Part shown: piece after piece, positions 8,064-16,308 of the stretch
Layout: the number at the start of each line of letters is the position of its first letter
How positions within the stretch are numbered: position 1 is the first letter of the stretch
Assembly: GCA_019749855.1 (NCBI GenBank)
Contig: JAIEPI010000046.1
Location: 1-25,456 of the forward strand
DNA length: 25,456 nucleotides
Direction: 5' to 3'
DNA from: Rickettsiales bacterium
Lineage (GTDB): Bacteria > Pseudomonadota > Alphaproteobacteria > Rickettsiales > UBA998
Made by a program: the position numbers and the translations under genes
The notes under the pieces: model-generated
The model's input: only the letters and a program-made list of their open reading frames with translations
Told to the model about the DNA's origin: nothing
Database searches by the model: none

Positions 8064-8908
8064 GCGTCTCTTGCCGCGTCGCGATCACGCTGATTTTCAG
8101 CGCTGATACGTTTTGTCCATGTAGCACTGGATGCCAGATCGGCGTCTTTTTGTGCCATGCTTTGAGTCGCCTGTTCATCAACGCCGAATATCTTTCCGAC
8201 GGCTTGGGTCGCGGGCAGAAACAGGTTGCCGCTTGTCCACTGATCCAATGAGCGCACGGTTTCCGGCATCACCGCACGCGCGCCCAGCACACCGCCAATA
8301 CTCACACTGGCACCGGCCAGTTTCCCCAGACCGATATGCCACCACGGCCCATGATTCCCAACGAGTTTTTGCGTCAGAACATTCAGTGCAATCGAGCTTC
8401 CCGTCCATACGGCGGCTTGCGGCAGGTGATCGACCTCATGGCGATAAATTTCCCTGACACGCGCCTGATATTCAGGAGAGTCATCGGCGAATCCATTTTG
8501 TTTGGCCCATAATCTGGCTGAACGTTTAGCGCCCCAATGGTAGAGTGGCCCGAGCACGATCTCCATTGTTTTGCCAACAGCATGCATCACGCCAGGTGCG
8601 TATCGCTGCGCCGCGATGGTGAGGGGCACCGCCACAAAATCACCCACCACTTCGCCCACCCACCAATGCCACCGGCGATGCACTGGATTGTCAGGGCCGT
8701 GCTGATGCGCTGGATTTTTGCACCCAACATGAATGCGTTTGCCCAGATATTTTTGGGTGAAATCTCCAATCGCCGGATCGATCACATCCGTCACTGTGCA
8801 AGCGATGGCGTGATTGATGGTGTAAGCCATATCTTCGTTACGTTGCTGCGCCGTTTTCGCCTTTTCGCGTTCGGAAGCGTTTTGCTGTGGAAGAGTGTCG
8901 TTTGTCAT
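8051..8908 (-). CDS. Hypothetical protein with CxxPxH-type motif, pair member 2
   Basis: I do not recognise this 285-residue protein. It has no signal peptide. The N-terminal ~30 residues are Gln/Glu/Lys-rich and probably helical. A motif rich in metal-ligand residues follows, VGCKNPAHQHGPDNPVHRRW (about 81-100), and then several moderately hydrophobic, Gly/Ala/Val-rich segments that could associate with a membrane (around 103-120, 125-145, 190-215). The end is charged. It overlaps the gene upstream (8905) by 4 bases in an ATGA arrangement, so the two are likely translated together and may act together; both contain short Cys/His/Pro motifs. It also overlaps the end of the convergent symporter gene by 13 bases. 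A function cannot be assigned. Confidence 0.7.
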   Translation of the reverse strand: MTNDTLPQQNASEREKAKTAQQRNEDMAYTINHAIACTVTDVIDPAIGDFTQKYLGKRIHVGCKNPAHQHGPDNPVHRRWHWWVGEVVGDFVAVPLTIAAQRYAPGVMHAVGKTMEIVLGPLYHWGAKRSARLWAKQNGFADDSPEYQARVREIYRHEVDHLPQAAVWTGSSIALNVLTQKLVGNHGPWWHIGLGKLAGASVSIGGVLGARAVMPETVRSLDQWTSGNLFLPATQAVGKIFGVDEQATQSMAQKDADLASSATWTKRISAENQRDRDAARDAQGL

Positions 8909-9537
8909 GAGCGTCCCACCAGCGATTGCACCGGCTTCCAGAGCTTAATGCGACCCGTGGTGGCCGCTAATAGACCTGCCGTGCCGGCGCCGATTTCAGC
9001 AGCACCCACCAGCAGATGCGCCAGCTCACCTTTTTTGCGCTCTCCGGTCGCGGGGTCCTCGTAACCGGTGATGCCTTTCTTGACGGTTGCCGCGCCGAGA
9101 ACAATCGCCCCCACGGCGACAGTACCACCGCACAGGGCCAGGCCTTTTTCAAATCGTGTCTTCAGTGGATGCAACCCTACATCGCTTAAACGCAGCGGCG
9201 GTTCGGGAATAATGGCCAGCTCTCGCGAGGTGGAAAACTTTGGAGGTTCAACGGTCTCCGCCACAAAGCTTGATTTTTTCTTTGCAGGCCCAGAAGTCGG
9301 GGATTTCGGATTAAAATGAATGATACAGTTAGGGGCCATACAAGTAGCGGAATCATGCGCTTTGCCGCTGTTGAGGGCGGCGGAGGCTTGTATCACATTA
9401 TGCGCGAGTTGCCGCTCGGGGAAGGCACTGTCCACCCCATTCCAGCGCCAGTTTACCAACCGGCGCGCGTAATTGAGCCAGCCTTCTTTAGTAAAAAGCC
9501 GTTGTTCCTGCTCATTAAAACGTGTTTCTGGGCTCAT
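8905..9537 (-). CDS. Hypothetical protein with CxxxxC-x-x-H motif, pair member 1
   Basis: An unrecognised protein of about 210 residues, translationally coupled to the following gene by a 4-base ATGA overlap. It has a polar N-terminal half containing ATCMAPNCIIHFNP, a possible Cys/Cys/His metal site, and then a Lys/Ser/Pro-rich linker. The C-terminal half has two Gly/Ala/Val-rich hydrophobic stretches (LALCGGTVAVGAIVLGAATV and LLVGAAEIGAGTAGLLAA) that look like a membrane-inserting hairpin. No signal peptide is seen. The ATG at 9537 is preferred; a GTG at 9561 would add 8 residues, and neither has a convincing Shine-Dalgarno sequence. It lies 93 bases from the barrel gene on the same strand, so read-through from the alginate side is possible but unproven. 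Confidence 0.68.
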   Translation of the reverse strand: MSPETRFNEQEQRLFTKEGWLNYARRLVNWRWNGVDSAFPERQLAHNVIQASAALNSGKAHDSATCMAPNCIIHFNPKSPTSGPAKKKSSFVAETVEPPKFSTSRELAIIPEPPLRLSDVGLHPLKTRFEKGLALCGGTVAVGAIVLGAATVKKGITGYEDPATGERKKGELAHLLVGAAEIGAGTAGLLAATTGRIKLWKPVQSLVGRS

Positions 9538-9630
9538 AGTGCTTTTTGAAAAATCAATCACTCATTGTACAAGTGAAAGCGCTGACGATGAAGCCCAAAC
9601 CTTGGATTGTCACAAAAGCTTCATATCATT

Positions 9631-10920
9631 TTAGAAATCAGCGGCTAAACGCAGCAACACGGTGTTGGATTTATAATCAAACAGCGGGGTATTGGAATTT
9701 CGCTCAGTGTAGAGATATTCCAGCCCGATATTATACACTTCGGTAATATCAAAACGTGCAAACGCGGAGGCATCATATAAATTATCCGTGCGCGCCTGTG
9801 CGCCTGCGAATTGTGGATTCACTTCAAAGTCATAGTAGGTATAGCGGAAGTCACTGCCAATCGTCCATGATGGCTCAAGCAGGTATTCAATGCCTGTGGT
9901 CACACGACTACGCACATAGCCCGAAGTGCCAAGCAGTACGGCCTCTTCGATGCTGCGGTCAAAACCCCCATGCAATTGCAAAGAAGGATTAATCTGCCAC
10001 TTAACCACACCATGCGCGCCGAGCGTATTGACTGTGGGCAGGTTGGCCGAATCATAATCCTGCTGCAGAAAACCAAAGGAGGCGTCGGCGGTCAGGCTGT
10101 TATCCAGAAAGGAATAAACAGCCCCGCCCATGATGCCAAAACCCTCGGAATTTCGGCTGTAAAGGAGGGTTTGATCCACACGCTCGTCATAATTGCGTGT
10201 ATTGTAGGTGCCCTCAATGTAAGGCATGAAGTTGGGCAGCAACAAATAACCTGCCCGCCCGCGCTGGTACCACTCATAGCGATCACGATCATCCTGAATG
10301 ATGCTGCCGCCGCCTATGCGATCGGCATTCAGGTAGTTATAGTTGCGAAGCTGGCTGTCGGCGAGGAGCATGACGCGTTTTTCATCATCAACAAAGCTTT
10401 TGATGCCCAGCGCCACATCCTCATAATAGTAAACGGTTGGCTTGCTGGCGCGTTGCACAGGATCATCCACAAACGCACCCACCTCAATGTGGTCACGGCG
10501 CACGCGTCCCTGTGCCAGCAAGGTGGAATCCGTGGTGAGATCATAGCTGCCACTGCCACGCAAATCCGCATCCACATAGTCGTTATCGCTGTTGTCGAGA
10601 TAGGCGCCACCCTCGACCTGTCCGGTGAGATTAGCCGAATAACCTTCGGCATCGGTCGTCAGGCGAAAGGCAGGAGCGATATAGGTGATGACATCGGACT
10701 CCTCATCCTCTGCCGCGCGGAAGATGTTATCTTTGTAAATCACACCAGTCTGGCCACCCACACTGCCGCGCAACAACGCCTCTGGCTCGGCCAGCTTGGG
10801 AGTTTTTGGCATTAGAATGGGAATATCCAATTCACTCTCAAGTGCTTCTGCATGCACTGGAGCGCCATATAATGCCGTGACAACGGAAAAAAGAGGAATG
10901 ACCCAACGGGCGATGGACAT
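9631..10920 (-). CDS. Outer-membrane beta-barrel protein (BBP2-like), candidate polysaccharide export porin
   Basis: A 429-residue exported protein. A Sec signal peptide ends at about VHA|EA (residue 24). The rest is alternating polar/aromatic sequence typical of transmembrane beta-strands with acidic turns (YLDNSDNDYVDADLRGSGSY), and it ends in RLAADF, a C-terminal Phe beta-signal for BAM assembly. It resembles the 'putative beta-barrel porin 2' / outer-membrane beta-barrel group often found in exopolysaccharide clusters; I do not see an AlgE-type alginate-export domain. Its place 198 bases downstream of an AlgK-like lipoprotein, and across from alg8, suggests it takes the AlgE role as the polymer pore (inference). 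Two tandem 18-bp repeats lie just upstream of the gene. Confidence 0.78.
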   Translation of the reverse strand: MSIARWVIPLFSVVTALYGAPVHAEALESELDIPILMPKTPKLAEPEALLRGSVGGQTGVIYKDNIFRAAEDEESDVITYIAPAFRLTTDAEGYSANLTGQVEGGAYLDNSDNDYVDADLRGSGSYDLTTDSTLLAQGRVRRDHIEVGAFVDDPVQRASKPTVYYYEDVALGIKSFVDDEKRVMLLADSQLRNYNYLNADRIGGGSIIQDDRDRYEWYQRGRAGYLLLPNFMPYIEGTYNTRNYDERVDQTLLYSRNSEGFGIMGGAVYSFLDNSLTADASFGFLQQDYDSANLPTVNTLGAHGVVKWQINPSLQLHGGFDRSIEEAVLLGTSGYVRSRVTTGIEYLLEPSWTIGSDFRYTYYDFEVNPQFAGAQARTDNLYDASAFARFDITEVYNIGLEYLYTERNSNTPLFDYKSNTVLLRLAADF

Positions 10921-10956
10921 GGCTAACGGCTTTCAAAAAACAAAAAAACAATTCTA

Positions 10957-10992
10957 TCCGAGTATCTTGCAGTGTCCGAGTATCTTGCAATG
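10957..10992. repeat. Tandem 18-bp direct repeat upstream of the barrel gene
   Basis: TCCGAGTATCTTGCAGTG (10957-10974) is followed directly by the same unit with one change (10975-10992; G to A), so 17 of 18 bases match. It lies about 37-72 bases upstream of the barrel gene start, where a regulator or the -35/-10 region would sit. It may be a paired operator or a small duplication. Confidence 0.75.
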
Positions 10993-11044
10993 ATTATCTA
11001 TCTGTATCGAGTGCAGCAAATGTGAGTCAAGAAGCATTTGATAA

Positions 11045-11086
11045 ACGGATTAAAACATGCGCCGATTGAATCGGCAATGCGTCCGT
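11045..11086 (-). terminator. Nested inverted repeat after the AlgK-like gene, possible terminator or attenuator
   Basis: GCCGATTGAATCGGC (11061-11075) has 7-bp perfect arms around one base, and as RNA would form a 5-bp stem with a 5-base loop. Outer arms ACGGA (11045-11049) and TCCGT (11082-11086) also pair. It starts about 33 bases beyond the lipoprotein gene's stop. On the minus strand a short T4 run follows the inner stem, so it could be a weak terminator, reducing transcription into the barrel gene. It could equally be a dyad operator. Confidence 0.4.
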
Positions 11087-11118
11087 AATACCCTATGAAA
11101 ATGTAGCCCCTATTCTTC

Positions 11119-13311
11119 CTAAGGCGTTTGGCTATTGAGTGACTGCCAGATGGCATCAGCAATCGGATAGCCGTTATTTTGTGCGCGCCCTAGCCATAAT
11201 TTTGCTTGTGCTGCATCGCGTTCAACACCGATGCCCCGCGCATAGGCAAGCCCCACCTGATACTGACCTGCGGTGCTACCGGCATCCGCCGCTTTTTGGT
11301 ACCATTGGAATGATTCTGCTAAATTTTGCTCTACCCCATCGCCAAAGGCATAGGCATTTGCCAGCTTCAACATGGCTTCCGGCTCATTAGCGTCCGCCGC
11401 TTTACGATACCACGCGATGGCCTGTTCCGGATCGGGCTCCACGCCCAGCCCCTTCTCGAAGGCCTCCGCCATTTTTAGGGCAGAATTTTGACGACCATCA
11501 GACGCTACTTTTAAACGCCAATCTTTCACTTTCTGTGCATCCAGCGATGTGCCAATACCTCGATCATAGGCGGATAACACCTTTCTTATTGCGCGTGTGT
11601 CCCCACGATTAGCTGCTTGCAAATACAAGGAGAAAGCCCGCTCTTGCTGGCCATTATTGGCATAAGCATTGGCAATGCTCACGAGTTTGTTTGGCTCTTG
11701 TGAGAGCGCTTGTTTCAGCAGCGCGTCCGCCTTGATTTTGTCACGTGGCAACCCAGTGCCGCTGCTATACAAACTGGCCAGCTCAATCATGGCTTCCGCA
11801 TTGTTTTGGGTGGCAGCCAGCTGGAATAACTGAGCCGCTTTTGCCTCATCTTTTTCTACGCCGTTGCCTAACAGCAATGCTTTCGCCAGCGCCACGGTAG
11901 CACGCGTGTCACCCGTCTCGGCCCCTTTTGCATAGAATTGGGCGGCAAGCCTGGCGTCTTTATTCACCCCTTCGCCACGTGAATACAGATCGCCTAACCG
12001 TTGATATCCAGCGGGAATATCTGCACGCGCTGCGGCCTTGTATTCGGTGAAGGCTTTGTTTGCGTCTCGCGGCGTGCCCTCTCCTGCGAGGTACATATCG
12101 CCCAGAGTCACCCGCGCAGCATCATTACCGGCGGCGACGGAAGATTGAAGCAATTCAATAGCTTTTGCGGGGTCTTTGGCCACTCCATCACCCTGACGAT
12201 AGGCTTTGGCTAATTCCTTCAGGGCGGAATCTGAACCAGCATCCGAACCTTTTTGATAATAAATGAACGCCTGCTGCGGATTTTTCTCAATACCTGCTAA
12301 TCCATCTCGATAGGCATTCCCGAGATCCGTATAGGCCGCCAGAACCCCTAAATCGGCTGCTTTACGCAATAATTCAACCGCTTTTTCTTCATTTGCAGGC
12401 ACATTGGGTGCACCATAGAGATAAATATGGCCTAAACTGGCGGTGGCGGCCGCATTGCCCTGCGCTGCTGCTTGTGTGTACCATTGGATTGCTTGCTCAT
12501 TATCTGGTTCACCCTGCGCGGGTTTTTCATAGGAACGGGCTAACTCCAGCATCGCTGGCATATTTCCCACTTTTGCCGCTTGTGTAAGCAATAATCTGGC
12601 ATCGCGCTGGGGTTCTTTCCGTGTGCCATTTTCCTGCCACAGGGTTGCCAGCTCCATCGCCGCCGTGACATTACCGGCGTGAATAGCTTTGCGATACCAA
12701 TCTTCAGATGTTGATCGGTTTTTCGGTACAAAGATACCTTCATTGTAGAGTCGTGCCAGAGCAATCATCGCACCGTCATTGCCGCGCATGGCTTGCAGCT
12801 GATAATTTGCGAGTGTGCTCTTCAGCAGGGGGTTGCCTGCTACTTGTTGTGGTGTTTGTGAGCGAGCCTGCGCTACGACCAATGCGAGCGCAGCGGGGTT
12901 GTAAGTGGCGGCGGCTGCCTTGTAATGGCTCATTGCACGCTGTGGATCGTGTGGAGTATCAATGCCGTGGCTGTAGATTTCTCCCAGCTCGAAATGGGCG
13001 CGATCACTGCCTAAGTCAGCGGCTTTCTCAAGAAGTTTCAGCCCGCGTGCGGAATCTTTCTCCACACCATTTCCCTGACGGTAAAGCATGGCCAGCTCGA
13101 AATAAGCGCGGGCTTTGATAGAAATGTCCGCTGTTTGTTCAGTGACAGATGAGAATTGTTGTGCTGCTTTTGAGTCATTACCGGAACTGTGTGCGTTTAA
13201 ACCCTCCGCCAGAGCTGCCGCACCAGGTTTTTCAATCAGCGTTGTGCTGCAAGCCGTTGAAAGGACAAGCGCGGCTATCCAGCTAACACAGTGAATAGAG
13301 ATAGTTCGCAT
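11119..13311 (-). CDS. Sel1-repeat (TPR-like) outer-membrane lipoprotein, AlgK-like
   Basis: A 730-residue lipoprotein made almost entirely of Sel1-like repeats. The signal peptide ends in LSTAC with C21 as the lipid-modified residue; S22 at +2 suggests outer-membrane sorting. About fifteen units of ~36 residues follow, each of the form A..LY..G.GV.KD...A..LL..AA..G...A, e.g. LAMLYRQGNGVEKDSARGL. In Pseudomonas, AlgK is a Sel1-type lipoprotein that scaffolds the porin and periplasmic modifying enzymes; it is about 475 residues, so this one is much longer. GAGG lies just before the ATG at 13311 (TGAGGCTCA then ATG), supporting that start. It is divergent from alg8 and followed by the barrel gene on the same strand, an AlgK-porin pair separated from the main operon. 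Confidence 0.82.
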   Translation of the reverse strand: MRTISIHCVSWIAALVLSTACSTTLIEKPGAAALAEGLNAHSSGNDSKAAQQFSSVTEQTADISIKARAYFELAMLYRQGNGVEKDSARGLKLLEKAADLGSDRAHFELGEIYSHGIDTPHDPQRAMSHYKAAAATYNPAALALVVAQARSQTPQQVAGNPLLKSTLANYQLQAMRGNDGAMIALARLYNEGIFVPKNRSTSEDWYRKAIHAGNVTAAMELATLWQENGTRKEPQRDARLLLTQAAKVGNMPAMLELARSYEKPAQGEPDNEQAIQWYTQAAAQGNAAATASLGHIYLYGAPNVPANEEKAVELLRKAADLGVLAAYTDLGNAYRDGLAGIEKNPQQAFIYYQKGSDAGSDSALKELAKAYRQGDGVAKDPAKAIELLQSSVAAGNDAARVTLGDMYLAGEGTPRDANKAFTEYKAAARADIPAGYQRLGDLYSRGEGVNKDARLAAQFYAKGAETGDTRATVALAKALLLGNGVEKDEAKAAQLFQLAATQNNAEAMIELASLYSSGTGLPRDKIKADALLKQALSQEPNKLVSIANAYANNGQQERAFSLYLQAANRGDTRAIRKVLSAYDRGIGTSLDAQKVKDWRLKVASDGRQNSALKMAEAFEKGLGVEPDPEQAIAWYRKAADANEPEAMLKLANAYAFGDGVEQNLAESFQWYQKAADAGSTAGQYQVGLAYARGIGVERDAAQAKLWLGRAQNNGYPIADAIWQSLNSQTP

Positions 13312-13599
13312 TGAGCCTCACATTGATGATCATAGGGTTATTGGAGCGCGTGAACACTTCCGACGCAGGGGCACACCATCCATTAAATCAATAATAGAAA
13401 TTGGCATTATCGTATTTCACCTTGGACAACAAGGCGAAGTTTACTTTATTTATAGTTTTGTGATTCGCATGAATTTAAGATTTAAGTATTTGCCATATCA
13501 ATAAACTTTACAAAACCGATGCAACTGTTTATTGCTCTCATCCCAGCTCGAAAAATTACAAAAAAATGCTGAATACTTCACTCGCCATCAAGTTAATTT
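13312..13599. promoter_or_regulatory. Divergent regulatory region between the AlgK-like gene and alg8
   Basis: This 288-bp AT-rich gap is the only intergenic space from which both arms of the alginate-type locus could be transcribed. It contains an inverted repeat, CCTTG-GACAA-CAAGG (13420-13434), near its centre, a possible operator, and a direct repeat ATTTAAG-ATTTAAG further right. I found no convincing AlgU-type (GAACTT...TCTGA) or sigma54 promoter. No ORF was recognised in it. Confidence 0.4.
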
Positions 13600-15153
13600 A
13601 TGCAACCACAGACCGGCTATGCGCCATTACGGCCTGAGACCTCTACCCTTATCGTAGGGCATGTTTTTTTTGTATTGTGCCTGTCCGCAGCATGCCTTGC
13701 CGCGCCTCCTTACATCTTTGATCCCACGCACAAGGAATTTTTCTTTCTGGTGGGGAGCCTGGCCGTATGGCGCTATTCATGGGCTCTGGTCAACTGGCTG
13801 CGGTTTTTATACTATACGCATGTTCGTTTTCCGGCATGGCGTCGGCAAGTGGAAGATATGGGCGATGATGGTATGCCGCCGCACATCTACTTGCTCGTCA
13901 CCAGTTTTCGTATTGGGACGGAAACTACCCGTCGAGTTTATGAAAGCGTGATGCGTGAGGCCGATTTTTATCAACGTCCCTGTACCATTGTTGTCTCCAT
14001 TGTCGAAAAGGCGGACGAGGTGCTGATTAAGCGCATGTTTGAGCACCTTGCTTTGCCGGACCATGTGAAGCTGTCGATTGTGCGAATAGGTGGTACGGGC
14101 AAACGCGATGCGCTGGCGTGTGGCTTTCGTGCGATTTCCATGAATCGTCCGGCGGCTGGCTCAGTGGTGGCGGTAATCGATGGGGACTCAATGTTGCCAG
14201 AGGGTATCCTTGCCAAATGTGCGCCACTCTTTACATTAATGCCTGATCTCGGCGCGCTAACGACCGATGAGACGTGTGAGGTGGAGGGGCGCTGGATTTT
14301 CCGCGAATGGTACAATATGCGCTTCGCCCAGCGCCATGTGTTTATGTCCTCAGTGAGTATGTCGCGGCGTGTGCTGACACTGACAGGCCGCATGTCAATG
14401 ATGCGGGCGGATATTGTGTGTAATCCACAATTTATTCAACAAGTTGAGCAGGATTGGGTGGATCACTGGCGCTTGGGCCGTTTCAAATTTTTAACGGGTG
14501 ATGATAAATCCTCGTGGTTTCATATTCTGCGACATGGCTATCCCATGCTCTATGTGCCTGACGTGCAGGTGGTGACCATCGAGACGCCACCAGACCCCAG
14601 CTTTATCAATAGCTCCATCGTGTTGATGCGTCGGTGGTTTGGAAATATGCTGCGCACCAACAGCCGTGCCATTCGTCTGGGTGTTCGTCCCATGGGCTGG
14701 TTCCCGTGGATCAGCATCATTGATCAGCGCATTTCCATGTGGACGGCTCTGACAGGGCCAGTCTTAGCGATTCTGGGCACAATTTTTGTGACGCCTCTGG
14801 CAATTTTTTACTACATTTTGTGGATCGCTTTCACGCGCTATGTCATCACGCTTAGCCTTTTGGCGGCGCGACCTTATGTGTCGCCGTGGTATCCGTTGCT
14901 GATGTACTACAACCAGATGATGGGCTCGATCATTAAAACCTTCGTACTGTTCCGTTTGGACAAGCAGAAATGGACACGGCAAAACACCACGCTATCATCC
15001 AATCGTTCGTCATTTTCAGAACGTATGGTGGCATTTGGCTCAGCGTATATGCATGTGGTTTCCATCATGCTGTTCGTCACGGTTTTGGCCATGGTTACAA
15101 AGGTAATTTCCATGCCGGATGTACAATTCTGGTATCTTAAATTGAAAGGATAA
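13600..15153 (+). CDS. alg8: Alginate-type polymerase, GT2 glycosyltransferase Alg8
   Basis: A 517-residue inner-membrane family 2 glycosyltransferase, close to the ~494 residues of Pseudomonas Alg8, which polymerises GDP-mannuronate into polymannuronate. Two N-terminal membrane helices (about 15-35, 45-65) precede the GT2 domain. Visible are the UDP/GDP- and metal-binding D194-G-D196 (AVIDGDSM), the catalytic-base motif TGDDKSSW (D301, D302), and the acceptor-side MRRWFGN (R345, W346), equivalent to QxxRW. Several C-terminal helices follow (about 380-440 and 480-510). The GDDKSSW-plus-RRW combination is the Alg8 form. It is the first gene of the rightward operon, with a 288-bp divergent region upstream and alg44 5 bases downstream. 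The start has no strong Shine-Dalgarno sequence. Its activity should depend on Alg44 and c-di-GMP. Confidence 0.9.
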   Translation: MQPQTGYAPLRPETSTLIVGHVFFVLCLSAACLAAPPYIFDPTHKEFFFLVGSLAVWRYSWALVNWLRFLYYTHVRFPAWRRQVEDMGDDGMPPHIYLLVTSFRIGTETTRRVYESVMREADFYQRPCTIVVSIVEKADEVLIKRMFEHLALPDHVKLSIVRIGGTGKRDALACGFRAISMNRPAAGSVVAVIDGDSMLPEGILAKCAPLFTLMPDLGALTTDETCEVEGRWIFREWYNMRFAQRHVFMSSVSMSRRVLTLTGRMSMMRADIVCNPQFIQQVEQDWVDHWRLGRFKFLTGDDKSSWFHILRHGYPMLYVPDVQVVTIETPPDPSFINSSIVLMRRWFGNMLRTNSRAIRLGVRPMGWFPWISIIDQRISMWTALTGPVLAILGTIFVTPLAIFYYILWIAFTRYVITLSLLAARPYVSPWYPLLMYYNQMMGSIIKTFVLFRLDKQKWTRQNTTLSSNRSSFSERMVAFGSAYMHVVSIMLFVTVLAMVTKVISMPDVQFWYLKLKG

Positions 15154-15158
15154 ATGCA

Positions 15159-16226
15159 ATGGTCAACAAAGCGAACATCGTTCATGAGGCGGAAGCTCAA
15201 CGACAGTATGTACGTATTCAGCTGCCCCTGAGAGTCAAAGTGGGCACTGATTTTTATGAGACCATTGACTGGTCAAACGGCGGCGTGGCATTGCAGTGGC
15301 CGGAAAATCTGAATCGTGATCAGGATACCCTCTTTGTTGAGGGTAAAATTATGAAAGGCACTCTGGATTTCCCGTTTGAAGAATTCGATATGAGCCTGCC
15401 GGTGGATATGGAAATTCGTTATGTGGATCGTGAGCGCCATCGTATTGGCTGTCGCTTTACCAACTTATCGGCGCAGCAAATCTCAATGCTTCAGTATTTT
15501 GTTGGAGCCTACATCAGTGGTGAGGTGATTCGCGTGGGTGATGTGCTCGAGGTGGCTGCGCGCAATAACTTCACCATGCAACGCAAGGTGCAGGCGATGG
15601 ATGCAGAAAAATCTGCAACGGGCCGTTTCTTCTACTCCTTGCGTCGCCGCACGGGGCTGGTCGCCGTGATGCTTGTCTCTCTGTTTCTGGCGGCCTACGT
15701 AGTCACCGGACTCTATGAACGCTTCTATGTGGTGACGGCAAAAACTGCCTCCATCGAAGCGGATATGGAGAAGGTGCAAGCGCCGAGTGGTGGTACTGTT
15801 TTTTATCAGAAACTTAGTGAGGGATCAAAAGTACAAAAAGGTACGCCCATTGTCATGGTTTCCTCGGATACCGGCACTGTTTCCAGCCTTGATAGCCCTT
15901 GTGATTGCTACATTGTAAGCCGTGCGTTCAACAATTACGATCGCGTAAAAAGCTTTGATCCATTGATTTCACTGGTCGCAGCCGATGCGAAAACCTTTGT
16001 ATTGGCCTCGGTGCCGTTTGATCAGGCGGTCAAGCTCACGAAAGGGCAGTCAGCGCAGATTTATTTTTCTGGCATTGGCAAGCGTATCAAAGGCAAGGTA
16101 CAAAATATCCTCATGACATCGGACGCGCTTGAGGCAACAGCCCGTGTGATCATTGTGCCTGAGCTCTCGCTTTCTGCGGAGTTTGTCGGCAATCCTGTCG
16201 AAGTAAAGATTGATACCTTCCAGTAG
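15159..16226 (+). CDS. alg44: Alg44-like PilZ / membrane-fusion protein (c-di-GMP receptor of the polymerase)
   Basis: A 355-residue co-polymerase. The N-terminal PilZ domain has both c-di-GMP motifs, RQYVR (R15, R19) and DWSNGG (D37, S39, G42), at almost the same positions as in Pseudomonas Alg44, so activation by c-di-GMP is likely retained. A helix-rich linker leads to one membrane segment (about 165-185, VAVMLVSLFLAAYVVTGLY), followed by a periplasmic HlyD/MexA-like adaptor domain (VQAPSGGTVFYQKLSEGSKV, then a beta-rich region to the end). It probably links the polymerase to the periplasmic machinery. AAAGGA upstream supports the ATG at 15159, and it sits 5 bases after the alg8 stop. It is immediately followed by a mini-ORF whose ribosome binding site overlaps the alg44 stop codon. 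Confidence 0.9.
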   Translation: MVNKANIVHEAEAQRQYVRIQLPLRVKVGTDFYETIDWSNGGVALQWPENLNRDQDTLFVEGKIMKGTLDFPFEEFDMSLPVDMEIRYVDRERHRIGCRFTNLSAQQISMLQYFVGAYISGEVIRVGDVLEVAARNNFTMQRKVQAMDAEKSATGRFFYSLRRRTGLVAVMLVSLFLAAYVVTGLYERFYVVTAKTASIEADMEKVQAPSGGTVFYQKLSEGSKVQKGTPIVMVSSDTGTVSSLDSPCDCYIVSRAFNNYDRVKSFDPLISLVAADAKTFVLASVPFDQAVKLTKGQSAQIYFSGIGKRIKGKVQNILMTSDALEATARVIIVPELSLSAEFVGNPVEVKIDTFQ

Positions 16227-16233
16227 GACTTGC

Positions 16234-16308
16234 ATGAATATGCGTCGCGTTTTTATTTGGCCTGCGCTCTGTGCCTGTGCAATGGGAAACTGTGAGTCGT
16301 CTTCATGA
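16234..16308 (+). CDS. 24-residue mini-ORF between alg44 and the algG fusion (leader peptide or gene remnant)
   Basis: ATG at 16234, TGA at 16306-16308; the stop overlaps the next gene's ATG (16305) as ATGA. AGGA at 16225-16228, overlapping the alg44 stop, lies 5 bases before the ATG, whereas the next gene has no good ribosome binding site of its own. The peptide starts MNMRRVFIWPALCACAMG, a basic start followed by a short hydrophobic, Cys-rich stretch like a lipoprotein signal peptide. Options: a translational-coupling leader, a tiny lipopeptide, or the remnant of a lipoprotein gene (in Pseudomonas algK, a lipoprotein gene, follows alg44). Confidence 0.4.
   Translation: MNMRRVFIWPALCACAMGNCESSS

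Noticed and set aside
8537..9064. 175-codon plus-strand open frame across the hypothetical gene pair
   Set aside because: It spans the ATGA-overlapped junction of two minus-strand genes and has no ribosome binding site or domain; an antisense shadow.
9970..10815. 281-codon open frame on the plus strand
   Set aside because: It lies wholly antisense to the beta-barrel gene, whose signal peptide and terminal Phe signal support the minus strand; the translation has no recognisable domain.
13401..13416. Possible sigma54 promoter (TTGGCA followed by TT-rich bases)
   Set aside because: The TGGCA half is present, but the GC of the -12 element is missing at the required spacing.
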